Origin: an uncultured Pseudomonadota bacterium
Lineage (GTDB): Bacteria; Pseudomonadota; Alphaproteobacteria; Rs-D84
Direction: 5' to 3'
Assembly: GCA_902798205.1 (NCBI GenBank)
Contig: CADBVV010000008.1
Span: 1 to 43,105, forward strand
Length of the DNA stretch: 43,105 bases
Part shown: positions 7,720 through 16,396 of the stretch, piece by piece
How the letters are laid out: every line of letters begins with the position of its first letter
Numbering within the stretch: position 1 is the first letter of the stretch
Position numbers and translations under genes: made by a program
The notes under the pieces: generated by a model
Databases searched by the model: none
Seen by the model: only the letters and a program-made list of their open reading frames with translations
What the model was told of the DNA's origin: nothing

Positions 7720-10080
7720 ATGGGATATATACCACCAAAGAATATATATGATGCAAAAATAGGCGACAGAAATATACGGGTAGATATTTATGATTTACCG
7801 TATGATGAATTTGGCGCAGATGAACCATTAATTATATTGGGTGATGTCTTGTTAGCAGATCAATCAAGAACAACCAATTTATCCAATGTCCACATTATTG
7901 GAAATCTTGATATATCAAAACAAAAATATTCTGTAATATTGCCTGCGCGCGTAGAAGGTGCGTTTATTTGTCGTTCCAACCCACAAATGCGCGACATTGC
8001 AACACGCAAAAAAGTTGACGTATTCCATGATGCCTTTGTATTTCCAGATGGTATCACAGAAATAGATTGTTCACATTCTATAACCAACCTGTCTGTATTA
8101 CACAACAAAATACCATCTACAGTTAAAAAAGTTATTGTGGCTGATGCCGTTTTGGCAAAACTTTGTGAAGATACAGATTTGCTGAATATTGCAAACATTT
8201 TACAACAACAATATCCTGATGTGGTTTTTGTTGGCGAAAAGAAAGGTAAAACACTGTCACAAACACTGGCAGAAAATCCAACACCTGTTGCAAAAAAAGT
8301 AAAAGAGGCTGCAGTTGTAAAAAAGGCAGAAGTAGAAAAAACAATTGAACCAGAATATGCGGTAAAGACAGAAGATTTTTACGATGAAGATGAAATATTT
8401 GATTTGTGCTTGCAAGATTCTGTCATAAAGTCTTCCAAGATTCTGCATTCAACACTTAAACGACAAATTAAACGTTTTATCAACAAACTTGACAGCATAA
8501 CAATGAAAGATTCAAAAACAAATACTTTGGTTGTTTGTATAAAAAAAGCAGACATATCAAAAATTATTGAATCTTTGAAAGAAAATTTACAAAAAAAAGT
8601 ACAAATAAAATCTGAAAAAGGATCTAAAACAATGGACAACAAAGTTCAAACACCAGAATATAGCAATAAATACGAAATTTTGGAAAAATGCCTTGCAAAT
8701 GTGGCTATTATGAAATTATCCGGTGGCGATGAAGACTTACTTAAAGTCAAAATCCGCAAATACATGAACGCATGCAGCGACAGAAGACTTCTTATGGACA
8801 CAAATTCTAATCGAAACATATCTTGTATTCCAGCAGAAAAAGTTGATGCTTTGATTGAAAAAGTATTGGAAGAATTAAAAGAAATCTATAGAAAAAAGAA
8901 GCCTGTACGTCGCGCAACAAAGTCAGAAAAAACAACAACAGAAACAACACAACCACAAAAACCCGTTACGGTTGCAAAAACTGTTGCACCACAAAAGCCG
9001 GTTTTGAAACCTATTTTAATAAGAAAATATATTCCACAACAAATATGGAAAGAAATTTGCAAAGCGTGTGGCAAAGGGAACACCGACAAACAAATGTTTG
9101 TTTTAAAAACAATTGCTTCTGTAAATGTGAACGTTGTTGATACACCACAGATAGACGGTCTTCCTATTATAAACCCAGAAACACACGTACAAACCATGTC
9201 TTCTTATATGAAACACGAAGATGGTCAATCTTTGGTACAAAGCATAGATTCACCATGGCGCACAGATAACAAACGTATAATCTGGTCATATTTGCCGGAA
9301 GAAAAAGTCCTTGTTTGCACAGGATGTTGTCCTGACCATAACGCAAACATAAGAGAAAACAAAAAATATTCACGCATACGTGATCTTGCCGCAATTGGTC
9401 AAAATGCTAACGGTGAAAAATTAACTTTGAAAAAAATCAAAGATGAAGGATATATTAGCATTGGTATTTTGTTTGAACAATTATTATCCAAAGCACAACC
9501 AGAAACATTTGTTGAACAAGAACAAGTCGAAGAAAAACCAGTGGCAACACATACTGGAAAAAGGTCAAGAATACCTGCAACAAAAACAGAAAAAGTGGAT
9601 TACAAACCTCATTCAAAATATGTTGCAAAACCAAGCGTATTGCAAAAAACAGAAGCAGTAAAAACACCTGTTGAATCAACACAAAAACCGGTTGAAGAAG
9701 CAGGTATTGTACCAACCCTTGTCGATGAACAACCAAAAGAAGAACCTATTGCTATTGCTTTATCGACAGAAGAAGTAAAAGAAGCAGAACAATATATTGA
9801 TAAAATCTTGGGAGTCCAAACACCAAAAAATCAAGTTGATCTTTTGGCCTTGCATACATATATTGAAAAGATAATACCAGCAATTACAGATATCATTAAC
9901 GATGGGCTGGAATCTGCATCAAAAGAAACAGATGCAGCAAAGCAACTGGAACAAATAAATCTGGTTCGTGAAGCATTAATTCAAAAAAATAAAATCGAAA
10001 AAATGATGCCTGAATTCAGCAAAACATTTTTGTTATTGGATACGATTCAAGAAAATACTAAAAGAATACAAGGCAGATAA
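7720..10080 (+). CDS. Large multidomain cytoplasmic protein of unknown function
   Basis: Not recognised. The 786-aa product has no signal peptide or membrane helix. Residues 1-170 are rich in short beta/turn repeats (LGDVLL, NVHIIGNLDI, FPDGITEIDCSHSI), reminiscent of a beta-solenoid or leucine-rich fold. Two related helical modules of about 80 residues follow, at about 222-297 (DEIFDLCLQ...IIESLKENL) and 316-393 (YEILEKCLA...LIEKVLEEL), separated by Lys-rich linker. Next comes a PQKPV-rich linker, then a domain at about 440-590 with CKAC and CTGCCPDH, possibly metal-binding. A second Lys/Pro/Val/Glu-rich linker leads to a helical C-terminus. AAAAAGGGGCC precedes ATG. A strong terminator follows, so this gene ends its unit. 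Confidence 0.8.
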   Translation: MGYIPPKNIYDAKIGDRNIRVDIYDLPYDEFGADEPLIILGDVLLADQSRTTNLSNVHIIGNLDISKQKYSVILPARVEGAFICRSNPQMRDIATRKKVDVFHDAFVFPDGITEIDCSHSITNLSVLHNKIPSTVKKVIVADAVLAKLCEDTDLLNIANILQQQYPDVVFVGEKKGKTLSQTLAENPTPVAKKVKEAAVVKKAEVEKTIEPEYAVKTEDFYDEDEIFDLCLQDSVIKSSKILHSTLKRQIKRFINKLDSITMKDSKTNTLVVCIKKADISKIIESLKENLQKKVQIKSEKGSKTMDNKVQTPEYSNKYEILEKCLANVAIMKLSGGDEDLLKVKIRKYMNACSDRRLLMDTNSNRNISCIPAEKVDALIEKVLEELKEIYRKKKPVRRATKSEKTTTETTQPQKPVTVAKTVAPQKPVLKPILIRKYIPQQIWKEICKACGKGNTDKQMFVLKTIASVNVNVVDTPQIDGLPIINPETHVQTMSSYMKHEDGQSLVQSIDSPWRTDNKRIIWSYLPEEKVLVCTGCCPDHNANIRENKKYSRIRDLAAIGQNANGEKLTLKKIKDEGYISIGILFEQLLSKAQPETFVEQEQVEEKPVATHTGKRSRIPATKTEKVDYKPHSKYVAKPSVLQKTEAVKTPVESTQKPVEEAGIVPTLVDEQPKEEPIAIALSTEEVKEAEQYIDKILGVQTPKNQVDLLALHTYIEKIIPAITDIINDGLESASKETDAAKQLEQINLVREALIQKNKIEKMMPEFSKTFLLLDTIQENTKRIQGR

Positions 10081-10085
10081 AAATA

Positions 10086-10104
10086 GGGGCTTCGGCCCCT
10101 TTTT
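10086..10104 (+). terminator. Rho-independent terminator
   Basis: GGGGC-TTCG-GCCCC followed by TTTTT (10100-10104): a UUCG tetraloop hairpin directly after the 786-aa gene. Confidence 0.9.
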
Positions 10105-10129
10105 CATTTTTGGTAGATGTGGGCGGACT
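10099..10129 (-). repeat. Partial copy of the tRNA-Val 3' end
   Basis: These 31 nt match 10212-10242 (terminator T-run, spacer, CCA end, acceptor 3' strand and part of the T arm of tRNA-Val) with two mismatches, at 10100 and 10115. The rest of the tRNA is absent, so this is a fragment, not a gene. Confidence 0.75.
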
Positions 10130-10175
10130 GGTCTTCGACCTCACTTACGTAGTCGAACCGCGCGGTTCTTGTCCG
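10124..10175. other. Branched hairpin element beside the tRNA-Val repeat
   Basis: An outer stem CGGAC (10124-10128)/GTCCG (10171-10175) encloses two hairpins: GGTC-TTC-GACC (10130-10140) and the perfect palindrome GAACCGCGCGGTTC (10155-10168). This is a three-way-junction shape. It does not fold as a tRNA; it may be a rearranged tRNA remnant or a structured RNA. Confidence 0.4.
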
Positions 10176-10191
10176 AAACGTATATGTTTTC

Positions 10192-10215
10192 AAAAAAATA
10201 AGGCCACAAGGCCTT
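10192..10215 (-). terminator. Terminator of the tRNA cluster
   Basis: AAGGCC-ACAA-GGCCTT (10200-10215). On the minus strand the hairpin is followed by A and seven T, just downstream of tRNA-Val. Confidence 0.75.
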
Positions 10216-10223
10216 TTCATTTT

Positions 10224-10300
10224 TGGTGGATGTGGGCGGACTCGAACCGCCGACCCCTACGATGTGAACGTAGTGCTCTAACCAACTGAGCCACACATCC
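10224..10300 (-). tRNA. tRNA-Val (anticodon CAC)
   Basis: A 77-nt cloverleaf with encoded CCA. The acceptor GGATGTG pairs with CACATCC; the anticodon stem CTACG/CGTAG encloses loop TTCACAT, so the anticodon is CAC (reads GUG). T arm GGCGG-TTCGAGT-CCGCC. It is last in the minus-strand tRNA cluster. Confidence 0.93.
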
Positions 10301-10310
10301 AAATCTAATT

Positions 10311-10331
10311 AAAAATCCGCCTGACGCGGAT
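10311..10331 (-). terminator. Weak hairpin between tRNA-Leu(UAA) and tRNA-Val
   Basis: ATCCGC-CTGAC-GCGGAT (10315-10331), with five T on the minus strand. It could be an attenuating terminator or a processing hairpin between the tRNAs. Confidence 0.4.
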
Positions 10332-10341
10332 GAACAAGTTT

Positions 10342-10428
10342 TGGTGGGGATAGTGGGACTTGAACCCACACGATCGCAATGATCAAAGGATTTTAAGTCC
10401 TCAGCGTCTACCATTCCGCCATATCCCC
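10342..10428 (-). tRNA. tRNA-Leu (anticodon UAA)
   Basis: An 87-nt class II tRNA with a long variable arm and encoded CCA. Acceptor GGGGATA/TATCCCC; anticodon loop CTTAAAA gives UAA (reads UUA/UUG). Confidence 0.94.
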
Positions 10429-10452
10429 AAGGACTCCGCTTTGCCATATTCA

Positions 10453-10528
10453 TGGTGGAGCTGATGAGATTCGAACTCACGACCTCTGCATTGCGAACGC
10501 AGCGCTCTACCAACTGAGCTACAACCCC
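10453..10528 (-). tRNA. tRNA-Ala (anticodon CGC)
   Basis: A 76-nt cloverleaf with encoded CCA. Anticodon stem CTGCG/TGCAG encloses loop TTCGCAA, anticodon CGC (reads GCG). Acceptor GGGGTTG/CAGCTCC contains the G3-U70 wobble pair that is the alanine identity determinant. Confidence 0.94.
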
Positions 10529-10547
10529 ATGAACTCTTTCAAACATA

Positions 10548-10634
10548 TGGTGGGCACAAGAAGACTCGAACTTCCAAGGTATTGCTACCACTAGTACCTG
10601 AAACTAGCGCGTCTACCAATTCCGCCATATGCCC
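10548..10634 (-). tRNA. tRNA-Leu (anticodon CAG)
   Basis: An 87-nt class II tRNA with a long variable arm and encoded CCA. Acceptor GGGCATA/TGTGCCC; anticodon stem CTAGT/ACTAG with loop TTCAGGT, anticodon CAG (reads CUG). It is first in the cluster, next to the promoter. Confidence 0.94.
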
Positions 10635-10650
10635 GTTCAAAGCACAGTGA

Positions 10651-10679
10651 ATAATAAACTATATTCAAATATTTTGCAA
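10651..10679 (-). promoter_or_regulatory. Promoter of the tRNA cluster
   Basis: Minus strand: TTGCAA (10679-10674), 17 nt, TATTAT (10656-10651), about 16 nt upstream of tRNA-Leu(CAG). Confidence 0.7.
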
Positions 10680-10733
10680 CAAGAAAAATTGAAAAAAAAT
10701 ATCAATTTTTTATACAAAAAATCGTAATTTTGC

Positions 10734-10763
10734 TTGCTCTGGTTTTCACAAATTTGCTAGAAT
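10734..10763 (+). promoter_or_regulatory. Promoter of the 861-aa exported protein gene
   Basis: TTGCTC (10734-10739), 18 nt, TAGAAT (10758-10763). The -10 ends 10 nt before ATG 10774, predicting a leader of only a few nt. Confidence 0.55.
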
Positions 10764-10773
10764 CAATCAAGAG

Positions 10774-13359
10774 ATGAAGAAAATTCTGTATTTTATATTT
10801 GCAACAATGTTCTGCATATTTAATGCGGACGCTGCATCACGTGGCGAAAATCCGGTGTCTCGCAGTAAAAATGCAAATGTTATAACAGGCGAAAAAAGCG
10901 CACGTTCAACCACATCCAGAAATGCTGTCAAAACGACTGTTTCTGCACGTAATGCAAAACATGTTTCCATTTTGGCACCACGCACCACACAAAGAAACAC
11001 CGCTACACGCACGCCTGTATCACGCAATGCAATACCTCAAAACAAAACAGTTTCTGCACGCGCTGCCGCAACGACACAAGTGGCCACATCTGTTGAAACA
11101 AGGACAGGTGCAGAATATGAACAATGTAAATCTGCATTTTTTACATGTATGGACCAATTTTGCCAGTTAAAAAACGACAGCTACAGAAGATGTTCTTGTA
11201 ACGATCGTGTTTTTGATTTTCAAGACATTGCTGAAACTTATCAAAAAGCCAATGATAAATTAACAGAATTTTCAGAAGACTTGGACGTTGTCGGTATGAC
11301 ACGCGAACAAGCATTAGCAATGAAAACAGCATCCGAAGGCGAAGATGCAATGACAGAAGATAAATCTGCATCGAAACAGTTATTACAGGCAATCATGAAT
11401 TCTATCAAAGGTGGCGATGCATCTGTTGGTGGCAAATACAAAGATTTGAACAGTATTACAATATCTGCCGATATGTCGAATGCTTTTGGCATGGACGATT
11501 CCGGACAAATCATCGCTTCGTATAATGGTGCCGCTTTGTATAAAGCCGTTTATCCAAAATGCAGAAATGCAGTCCAAGAAGACTGTAATAAAGCTTCACT
11601 ACAACGTGCAGTTAATGCATATTTAATGGCAATCGAACAAGATTGTAATTCCGTAGAATCTGCATTGGCAAACCAACAAAAAACATTAAAAGCATCAACA
11701 CATCAAAGCAGTGCTATGTTGGATTTGGCACGCGTAGAAAATCGTAAAAATCATAATTCTGATAATGTTGCAACATGTTTGGCAAATGTTGAAGCCGCCA
11801 TTCAAAGTGAAGAGGTATGCGGTGCTAGATATCACAAATGTCTAGATTATGGTCAATTCATTGATGTCGCAACAGGTGCGCCTTTAACAGGTGTTGCTGA
11901 TTTCTATAAATTGGGTGAATTGTTAACGTTCAAAACAAATGTTAATATCAAAGATCAAAAATTATCTTCATTACAAAACAACAGAGAGTTTGTACAATTC
12001 TTTGAAAGCAAAACAAAAAAATTTGCAAAAGAAGCGCTTGATAAATGTGTTGAAGATTCAGATTATGTATGGCAACAATATCTGGACAGGGCATTATTAG
12101 ATATCTATTATGCACAACAATCCAAGGTTAAAGAAATAAAACAAAGTTGTTTGACACTGGTTGCACAATGTTATGACAACCAAAATGTATCTATTACAAA
12201 TGCCATGGTTAATTTGACAGGTGATTCGAATCTGCTATTAAAGCCGAACACAATATCTTTGACAACACAAATGTGCGATAAATACATTGATTCTTGCGAT
12301 GGCATGTTCAGTGGTATTATCAGAGATTACATAAAAACGAAAGACGGTAAAGATTCTTTGAATGCATGTCGTGCAATTGCACAACAATGTTTTGATAAAT
12401 TTGGTGGTGAAGGATATAGCAATTTCTATTCAACACGGAATGGGCTTTTTGCAAAGGGCAATGCCATTGATTGGTTTTCAATATATAAAAAAGATTTAAA
12501 TGGACAAAATATATTGGATGAAACGGGCAAGGAAATTATTGTATCACCATGCGCACAACAACTTGCCGAAACGCCCGGCTGTACAGATATAGAAGAAATA
12601 TTTGGCGGATTTGATAAATATGTTGATACAGATGATATATTAATAGGATATTCTGCGGAAAATGCGACCGACACAACACGTCAAATTCGTTCATCTGGAA
12701 TTGCAACAGAAGTTTACTATAAAATTATTGATGGGCTTTCCAATCATTGCAATGCTTTGGGGGGCTATTTTGTTGAATACAAATATGCTGCGCAATATGG
12801 ATACCAACCAAATGATTTGTGTAAGATTGCATCTGAAGACCCAGATAGTATATTTTATATTGATGAAACTGCTAATTCTGCCAGAACGTTGGTATACTGG
12901 TACCATTTTGGACGCAATGAAAACATGTGTCCGGCAAATTATGATGTATCTGTAGACACACAATCTTGGGGAATTTGTTCGTGTTGGGAAAATGGTGGAT
13001 ACCGCAGCAAAAATGGTTCAACCGCAACTTGCAGACCGGTAATTCCTGCAATATCTAGTAATTCTGACACAAACAGCGAAGATCTGTGTTCTGAAAACAA
13101 TTTGTGCAAAGAAACGTATGCAGAAAACGAAAGCGTGGACAAGACCTGTGCACAACCACGTGCAAACAGATCTTTCTATTGGTGTCAACAAACTGTCGTG
13201 TCTTCTGATGGACAATTATGTCCTACCATGAATTTAACAACAAAGAATGCTTCAGGCGAAGATACTGCCAGCACGGGCGAAACAAAATTCTACTGTGCAT
13301 CAGAAAACGAACAATACATTCAAACAGTGAATGAAAATGTTCCAAGACACAATCGTTAA
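10774..13359 (+). CDS. Giant Cys-rich exported protein of unknown function
   Basis: Not recognised. The 861-aa product has a signal peptide (MKKILYFIFATMFCIFNADA, cleavage near residue 20). Residues 25-110 are a low-complexity Arg/Ser/Thr/Ala/Asn stretch with repeated SRNA/SARNA units. The rest is Cys-rich, beginning with a dense cluster (EQCKSAFFTCMDQFC... RRCSC, residues about 115-145), and has Cys spread through to the C-terminus. This implies extensive disulfide bonding and a periplasmic or surface location. The start is fixed by the signal peptide. A promoter -10 lies just 10 nt upstream and the only SD-like bases (AAGAG) touch the ATG. Flanked by a divergent tRNA cluster and convergent lpxB, so it is monocistronic. 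Confidence 0.82.
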   Translation: MKKILYFIFATMFCIFNADAASRGENPVSRSKNANVITGEKSARSTTSRNAVKTTVSARNAKHVSILAPRTTQRNTATRTPVSRNAIPQNKTVSARAAATTQVATSVETRTGAEYEQCKSAFFTCMDQFCQLKNDSYRRCSCNDRVFDFQDIAETYQKANDKLTEFSEDLDVVGMTREQALAMKTASEGEDAMTEDKSASKQLLQAIMNSIKGGDASVGGKYKDLNSITISADMSNAFGMDDSGQIIASYNGAALYKAVYPKCRNAVQEDCNKASLQRAVNAYLMAIEQDCNSVESALANQQKTLKASTHQSSAMLDLARVENRKNHNSDNVATCLANVEAAIQSEEVCGARYHKCLDYGQFIDVATGAPLTGVADFYKLGELLTFKTNVNIKDQKLSSLQNNREFVQFFESKTKKFAKEALDKCVEDSDYVWQQYLDRALLDIYYAQQSKVKEIKQSCLTLVAQCYDNQNVSITNAMVNLTGDSNLLLKPNTISLTTQMCDKYIDSCDGMFSGIIRDYIKTKDGKDSLNACRAIAQQCFDKFGGEGYSNFYSTRNGLFAKGNAIDWFSIYKKDLNGQNILDETGKEIIVSPCAQQLAETPGCTDIEEIFGGFDKYVDTDDILIGYSAENATDTTRQIRSSGIATEVYYKIIDGLSNHCNALGGYFVEYKYAAQYGYQPNDLCKIASEDPDSIFYIDETANSARTLVYWYHFGRNENMCPANYDVSVDTQSWGICSCWENGGYRSKNGSTATCRPVIPAISSNSDTNSEDLCSENNLCKETYAENESVDKTCAQPRANRSFYWCQQTVVSSDGQLCPTMNLTTKNASGEDTASTGETKFYCASENEQYIQTVNENVPRHNR

Positions 13360-13372
13360 AAACAGTGATTTT

Positions 13373-14488
13373 TTATAAATGGGCCAATATATCTTTGGCT
13401 ATGACAGATGCAGGATTTGCTTTAGATTGTTTCCATTTTTTATCTGCATTTTTCAATTCTTGCAACATTCTTTTGCGCACATGCGGCAATGTTAATTGTT
13501 GCACCCAATCTACAATCGCATCTGGTTTTGCATGCCCACCCAGTAATTCAGGATAAATTGTTTTATCCATCAAAATGTTCACCAACGACGCCCATTTAAC
13601 ACGCAACAAAATATGTCCCAACATAATGGATAAAGGATTCATTTTGTAAACAACTATCGTTGGTATATGCATCATCGCCAATTCAGCGGATACGGTTCCA
13701 CTGGCAACAATAGCAATATACGTATTAGCATACAATTGATAACGTTCGGTTCCTGGAATTAAATCCGGCTTCGTTGACCATTTTTCTGTATGTTTGCGCA
13801 CATATTCAGCAGTTGTTTCAACGGTAGGTATAACAAATTTATAATCACGATAACCAGAATTCATCAACATATCTACAGTTTTTTGAAATACCGGCAAAAG
13901 TTTTTTCACTTCACTCATACGACTGCCCGGGACAATAGTTATTATTTTGTCAGACGTATTCGATTTATATTTATCAAGACCGTCAGAAATAGGGTGGCCA
14001 ACAGCAATTGTGTCCAACCCATATTTTGTAAAATAAGGTATTTCAAAATCAAAAAACGCATATAATTTATCAAATATTTTTGCGTATTTTTTTGCACGTT
14101 TTGGACGCCATGCCCAAACCTGGGGCGCAACAACATGGAAATATTTTGTATGTTTTAAAAGACCTGTTTTTTGAACACCTTTGACAACCGCTTTTGCAAA
14201 ACCTGGTGAATCTATTGTTAAAACAATATCTGGTTTTTCAGATAATATCGCATCTATTGTTTGTTTGATTCGTGTGGTTAAAACTTTCACATGCCCCAAA
14301 ACTTCGAAAATACCCATAACCGATAAATCTGACATTGGAAAAAGAGATTTTAGCCCGCAAGATTCCATATGTTGACCACCGATACCGACAAAATTGACAC
14401 CTGGCATTTCTTGTATTATTTTGGCCCCCAACACATCACCAGAAACTTCGCCAGCAATTATAAAAATTTTAACTTTTTTCTTTATCAT
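13373..14488 (-). CDS. lpxB: Lipid-A-disaccharide synthase
   Basis: LpxB is a peripheral inner-membrane glycosyltransferase (GT19) that joins UDP-2,3-diacylglucosamine and lipid X into the lipid A disaccharide. The 371-aa length is normal. The N-terminal IIAGEVSGDVLGAKII and GIGGQHM...FPMSDLSVMGIFEVL, and the later VAPQVWAWRPKRAKKYAK, PGSRMSEVKKLLPVF and VASGTVSAELAMMHIPTIVVYK, are family signatures. The start ATG overlaps the lpxA stop by 4 nt. It converges with the 861-aa gene, 13 nt apart, with no obvious hairpin between them. Confidence 0.97.
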   Translation of the reverse strand: MIKKKVKIFIIAGEVSGDVLGAKIIQEMPGVNFVGIGGQHMESCGLKSLFPMSDLSVMGIFEVLGHVKVLTTRIKQTIDAILSEKPDIVLTIDSPGFAKAVVKGVQKTGLLKHTKYFHVVAPQVWAWRPKRAKKYAKIFDKLYAFFDFEIPYFTKYGLDTIAVGHPISDGLDKYKSNTSDKIITIVPGSRMSEVKKLLPVFQKTVDMLMNSGYRDYKFVIPTVETTAEYVRKHTEKWSTKPDLIPGTERYQLYANTYIAIVASGTVSAELAMMHIPTIVVYKMNPLSIMLGHILLRVKWASLVNILMDKTIYPELLGGHAKPDAIVDWVQQLTLPHVRKRMLQELKNADKKWKQSKANPASVIAKDILAHL

Positions 14489-15279
14489 TTCGCTGTTCCA
14501 ATACCACGTTTAGAACGATTTTCAATAAAATCTATTGCGTCCATTGCGTATTTATTGTTTTTTACATCTTTGCGAACTTTGTTTATTCTGTCAGAAACAG
14601 TTCCTTCGTCACTGCTAAATACGGCAGAATACACAGAATGAATTGCATGTAAATCTTCATTTGTAAAGCCATGACGCATCAAACCTACGCGATTGATGGT
14701 GCGATATACTGCACGTGGTCCTTCGTAAATAGCGTATGGCAACACATCGTGTCCAACGCCACTCATACCACCAATAAAGGCATTACGTCCAATACGTGCA
14801 AATTGTAATACCATTGAACCACCAGACAAAATAGCAAAATCCTCAATTTCTACGTGACCGGCAACCTGAACCAAATTAGACATAACAACACTGTTTCCAA
14901 CCTTGCAATCATGTCCAACGTGTGCATTAACCATAATTTGACAATCATCACCAATTTCTGTTCCGTCCGATGCAGGTGTTCCAGAATGAATTGTTACATA
15001 TTCACGAATCTTGCATCTTTTTCCAATACGCAAACCAGTCATTGCTGCTTCATCTTGCCATTTTAAATCTTGACTCATAACGCCCAAAACAGCGAAAGGA
15101 TACACGATAGAATCATCACCAATTGATGTTTTCCCATCAATTACAACATTAGATACTAATTCAACGCGATCACCCAAAACAACATTTGGACCAATAATAC
15201 AAAAAGGACCAATTTTACAATCGTTTCCTATAACCGCACCAGGTTTAATAACCGCACTGGGATCAATAATCGTAGCCAT
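14485..15279 (-). CDS. lpxA: Acyl-ACP--UDP-N-acetylglucosamine O-acyltransferase
   Basis: LpxA catalyses the first step of lipid A synthesis, transferring a hydroxyacyl chain from ACP to UDP-GlcNAc. The 264-aa protein shows the left-handed beta-helix hexapeptide repeats (IGNDCK-IGPFCI-IGPNVV-LGDRVE), the catalytic region NAHVGHDC with the general-base His, and the C-terminal helical domain (GLMRHGFTNEDLHAI). It translates into lpxB by a 4-nt overlap. The usual lpxD-fabZ-lpxA-lpxB order is not present here: the next gene upstream is a membrane protein of unknown function. GGAAAAAAG precedes ATG. Confidence 0.97.
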   Translation of the reverse strand: MATIIDPSAVIKPGAVIGNDCKIGPFCIIGPNVVLGDRVELVSNVVIDGKTSIGDDSIVYPFAVLGVMSQDLKWQDEAAMTGLRIGKRCKIREYVTIHSGTPASDGTEIGDDCQIMVNAHVGHDCKVGNSVVMSNLVQVAGHVEIEDFAILSGGSMVLQFARIGRNAFIGGMSGVGHDVLPYAIYEGPRAVYRTINRVGLMRHGFTNEDLHAIHSVYSAVFSSDEGTVSDRINKVRKDVKNNKYAMDAIDFIENRSKRGIGTAK

Positions 15280-15323
15280 TTCTTTTTTCCATTGTTAACA
15301 AGTTAATCATATAGCCAGATTTT

Positions 15324-15352
15324 ATAATAAATGCCAGAAATATTGTATTCAA
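15324..15352 (-). promoter_or_regulatory. Promoter of lpxA-lpxB
   Basis: Minus strand: TTGAAT (15352-15347), 17 nt, TATTAT (15329-15324), about 45 nt before ATG 15279. Confidence 0.6.
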
Positions 15353-15365
15353 TAAATATAACCAA

Positions 15366-16358
15366 TTATAACAAATCAATAAAATCTTTGGTTTTTATGT
15401 TTTTATTTAATTGAACCAAATAAAGCAAACCCAAAACGCTTATAACTGGACACATTATCAAAACACCAAAAGATATCAGTGTTAAAGCCCATGAATATTT
15501 TGATATATTGGCCTGTATTTTATTTGAATGATAAATTGTCAAAGCTTCTGTCAAAGATACAGCAGCTAACAATCCCAAAAATACAGGAACAGATTCTGTT
15601 GATACAAATAAAACTGCTGCTAAAGCAGAAATTATTCTGAAAAGCCATTTTAATTTTATATATGCGCTTTCATAAATTTTTGATTTAGTCTTGATATACT
15701 TTGTAATTAATGTAGTTATCGCAAAAAATCCTGTGATAAACAATGCCCCCAGATGAATTATTGTTAAATTACCCAATTGGCCAAATCTGAAATATTCTGG
15801 TTGCATCAAAATCAATGCAGCCATCATACCAAAAATAATTGTTGAAATAACTATATCTGATATATTTTTGTGCAATCGGGCACCAACAATAATGCCACAA
15901 AAAACAGCACTGATTTGCAACAACAAACCGTACAAATCTGGTTTTGCAGAAAATACTGTCAAAGCCAACAATAAAAGAAACGAAATTAACACTGTTTTTT
16001 TATCTTTGAATACATTTAAATAATTAAATTTAATTGCGCGATTTGTTACATACATCATTGACACAAATAATACAGTTGCTATTGCTATTGGAAGTAACGA
16101 TATACCGTCACGTATTACCGCATAATTTCCACCAAAAAGCAACAACCATAACGCCAGAAATAACACACTCCAAAAGCCAACTTTACCTTCCAGATTATTT
16201 CCCCATTTTAAACGCGACAATATATCATGTGCATATATATATATCATATAGAATAATGGTAAACTTAACACAGCAATCGCGAAGAAATAAGGATTGATTA
16301 AAGCCGCATTATTAAATGAACTTATTGCTGTTGTCGCTATTGAAAACTCATTAAACAT
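15366..16358 (-). CDS. Polytopic membrane protein of unknown function
   Basis: Not recognised. The 330-aa product has roughly nine to eleven hydrophobic helices with short loops; the longest basic loop is TKYIKTKSKIYESAYIKLKW. There is no obvious catalytic motif, and the low polarity could suit a flippase, transporter or polymerase-type protein, but nothing seen decides this. AAAAGG lies about 7 nt upstream of ATG. It lies just upstream of lpxA on the same strand, but lpxA has its own promoter, so an envelope role is only suggested. It is divergent from the tRNA methyltransferase gene, 38 nt away. Confidence 0.75.
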   Translation of the reverse strand: MFNEFSIATTAISSFNNAALINPYFFAIAVLSLPLFYMIYIYAHDILSRLKWGNNLEGKVGFWSVLFLALWLLLFGGNYAVIRDGISLLPIAIATVLFVSMMYVTNRAIKFNYLNVFKDKKTVLISFLLLLALTVFSAKPDLYGLLLQISAVFCGIIVGARLHKNISDIVISTIIFGMMAALILMQPEYFRFGQLGNLTIIHLGALFITGFFAITTLITKYIKTKSKIYESAYIKLKWLFRIISALAAVLFVSTESVPVFLGLLAAVSLTEALTIYHSNKIQANISKYSWALTLISFGVLIMCPVISVLGLLYLVQLNKNIKTKDFIDLL

Positions 16359-16362
16359 AAAC

Positions 16363-16391
16363 TTGCCTTTTGGTTTTATTAGATTATTATA
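16363..16391. promoter_or_regulatory. Divergent promoter region of the methyltransferase and membrane protein genes
   Basis: Plus strand: TTGCCT (16363-16368), 16 nt, TATTAT (16385-16390), ending 6 nt before ATG 16397. Minus strand: TATAAT (16391-16386) overlaps the same bases and faces the 330-aa gene. Confidence 0.55.
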
Positions 16392-16396
16392 TAGGT

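Noticed and set aside
10217-10591. 124-aa minus-strand frame through the tRNA cluster
   Set aside because: It reads through three tRNA genes, whose cloverleaf structures are unambiguous.
16370-16396. Upstream TTG start for the tRNA methyltransferase
   Set aside because: It lies inside the promoter, and the family N-terminus begins at ATG 16397.
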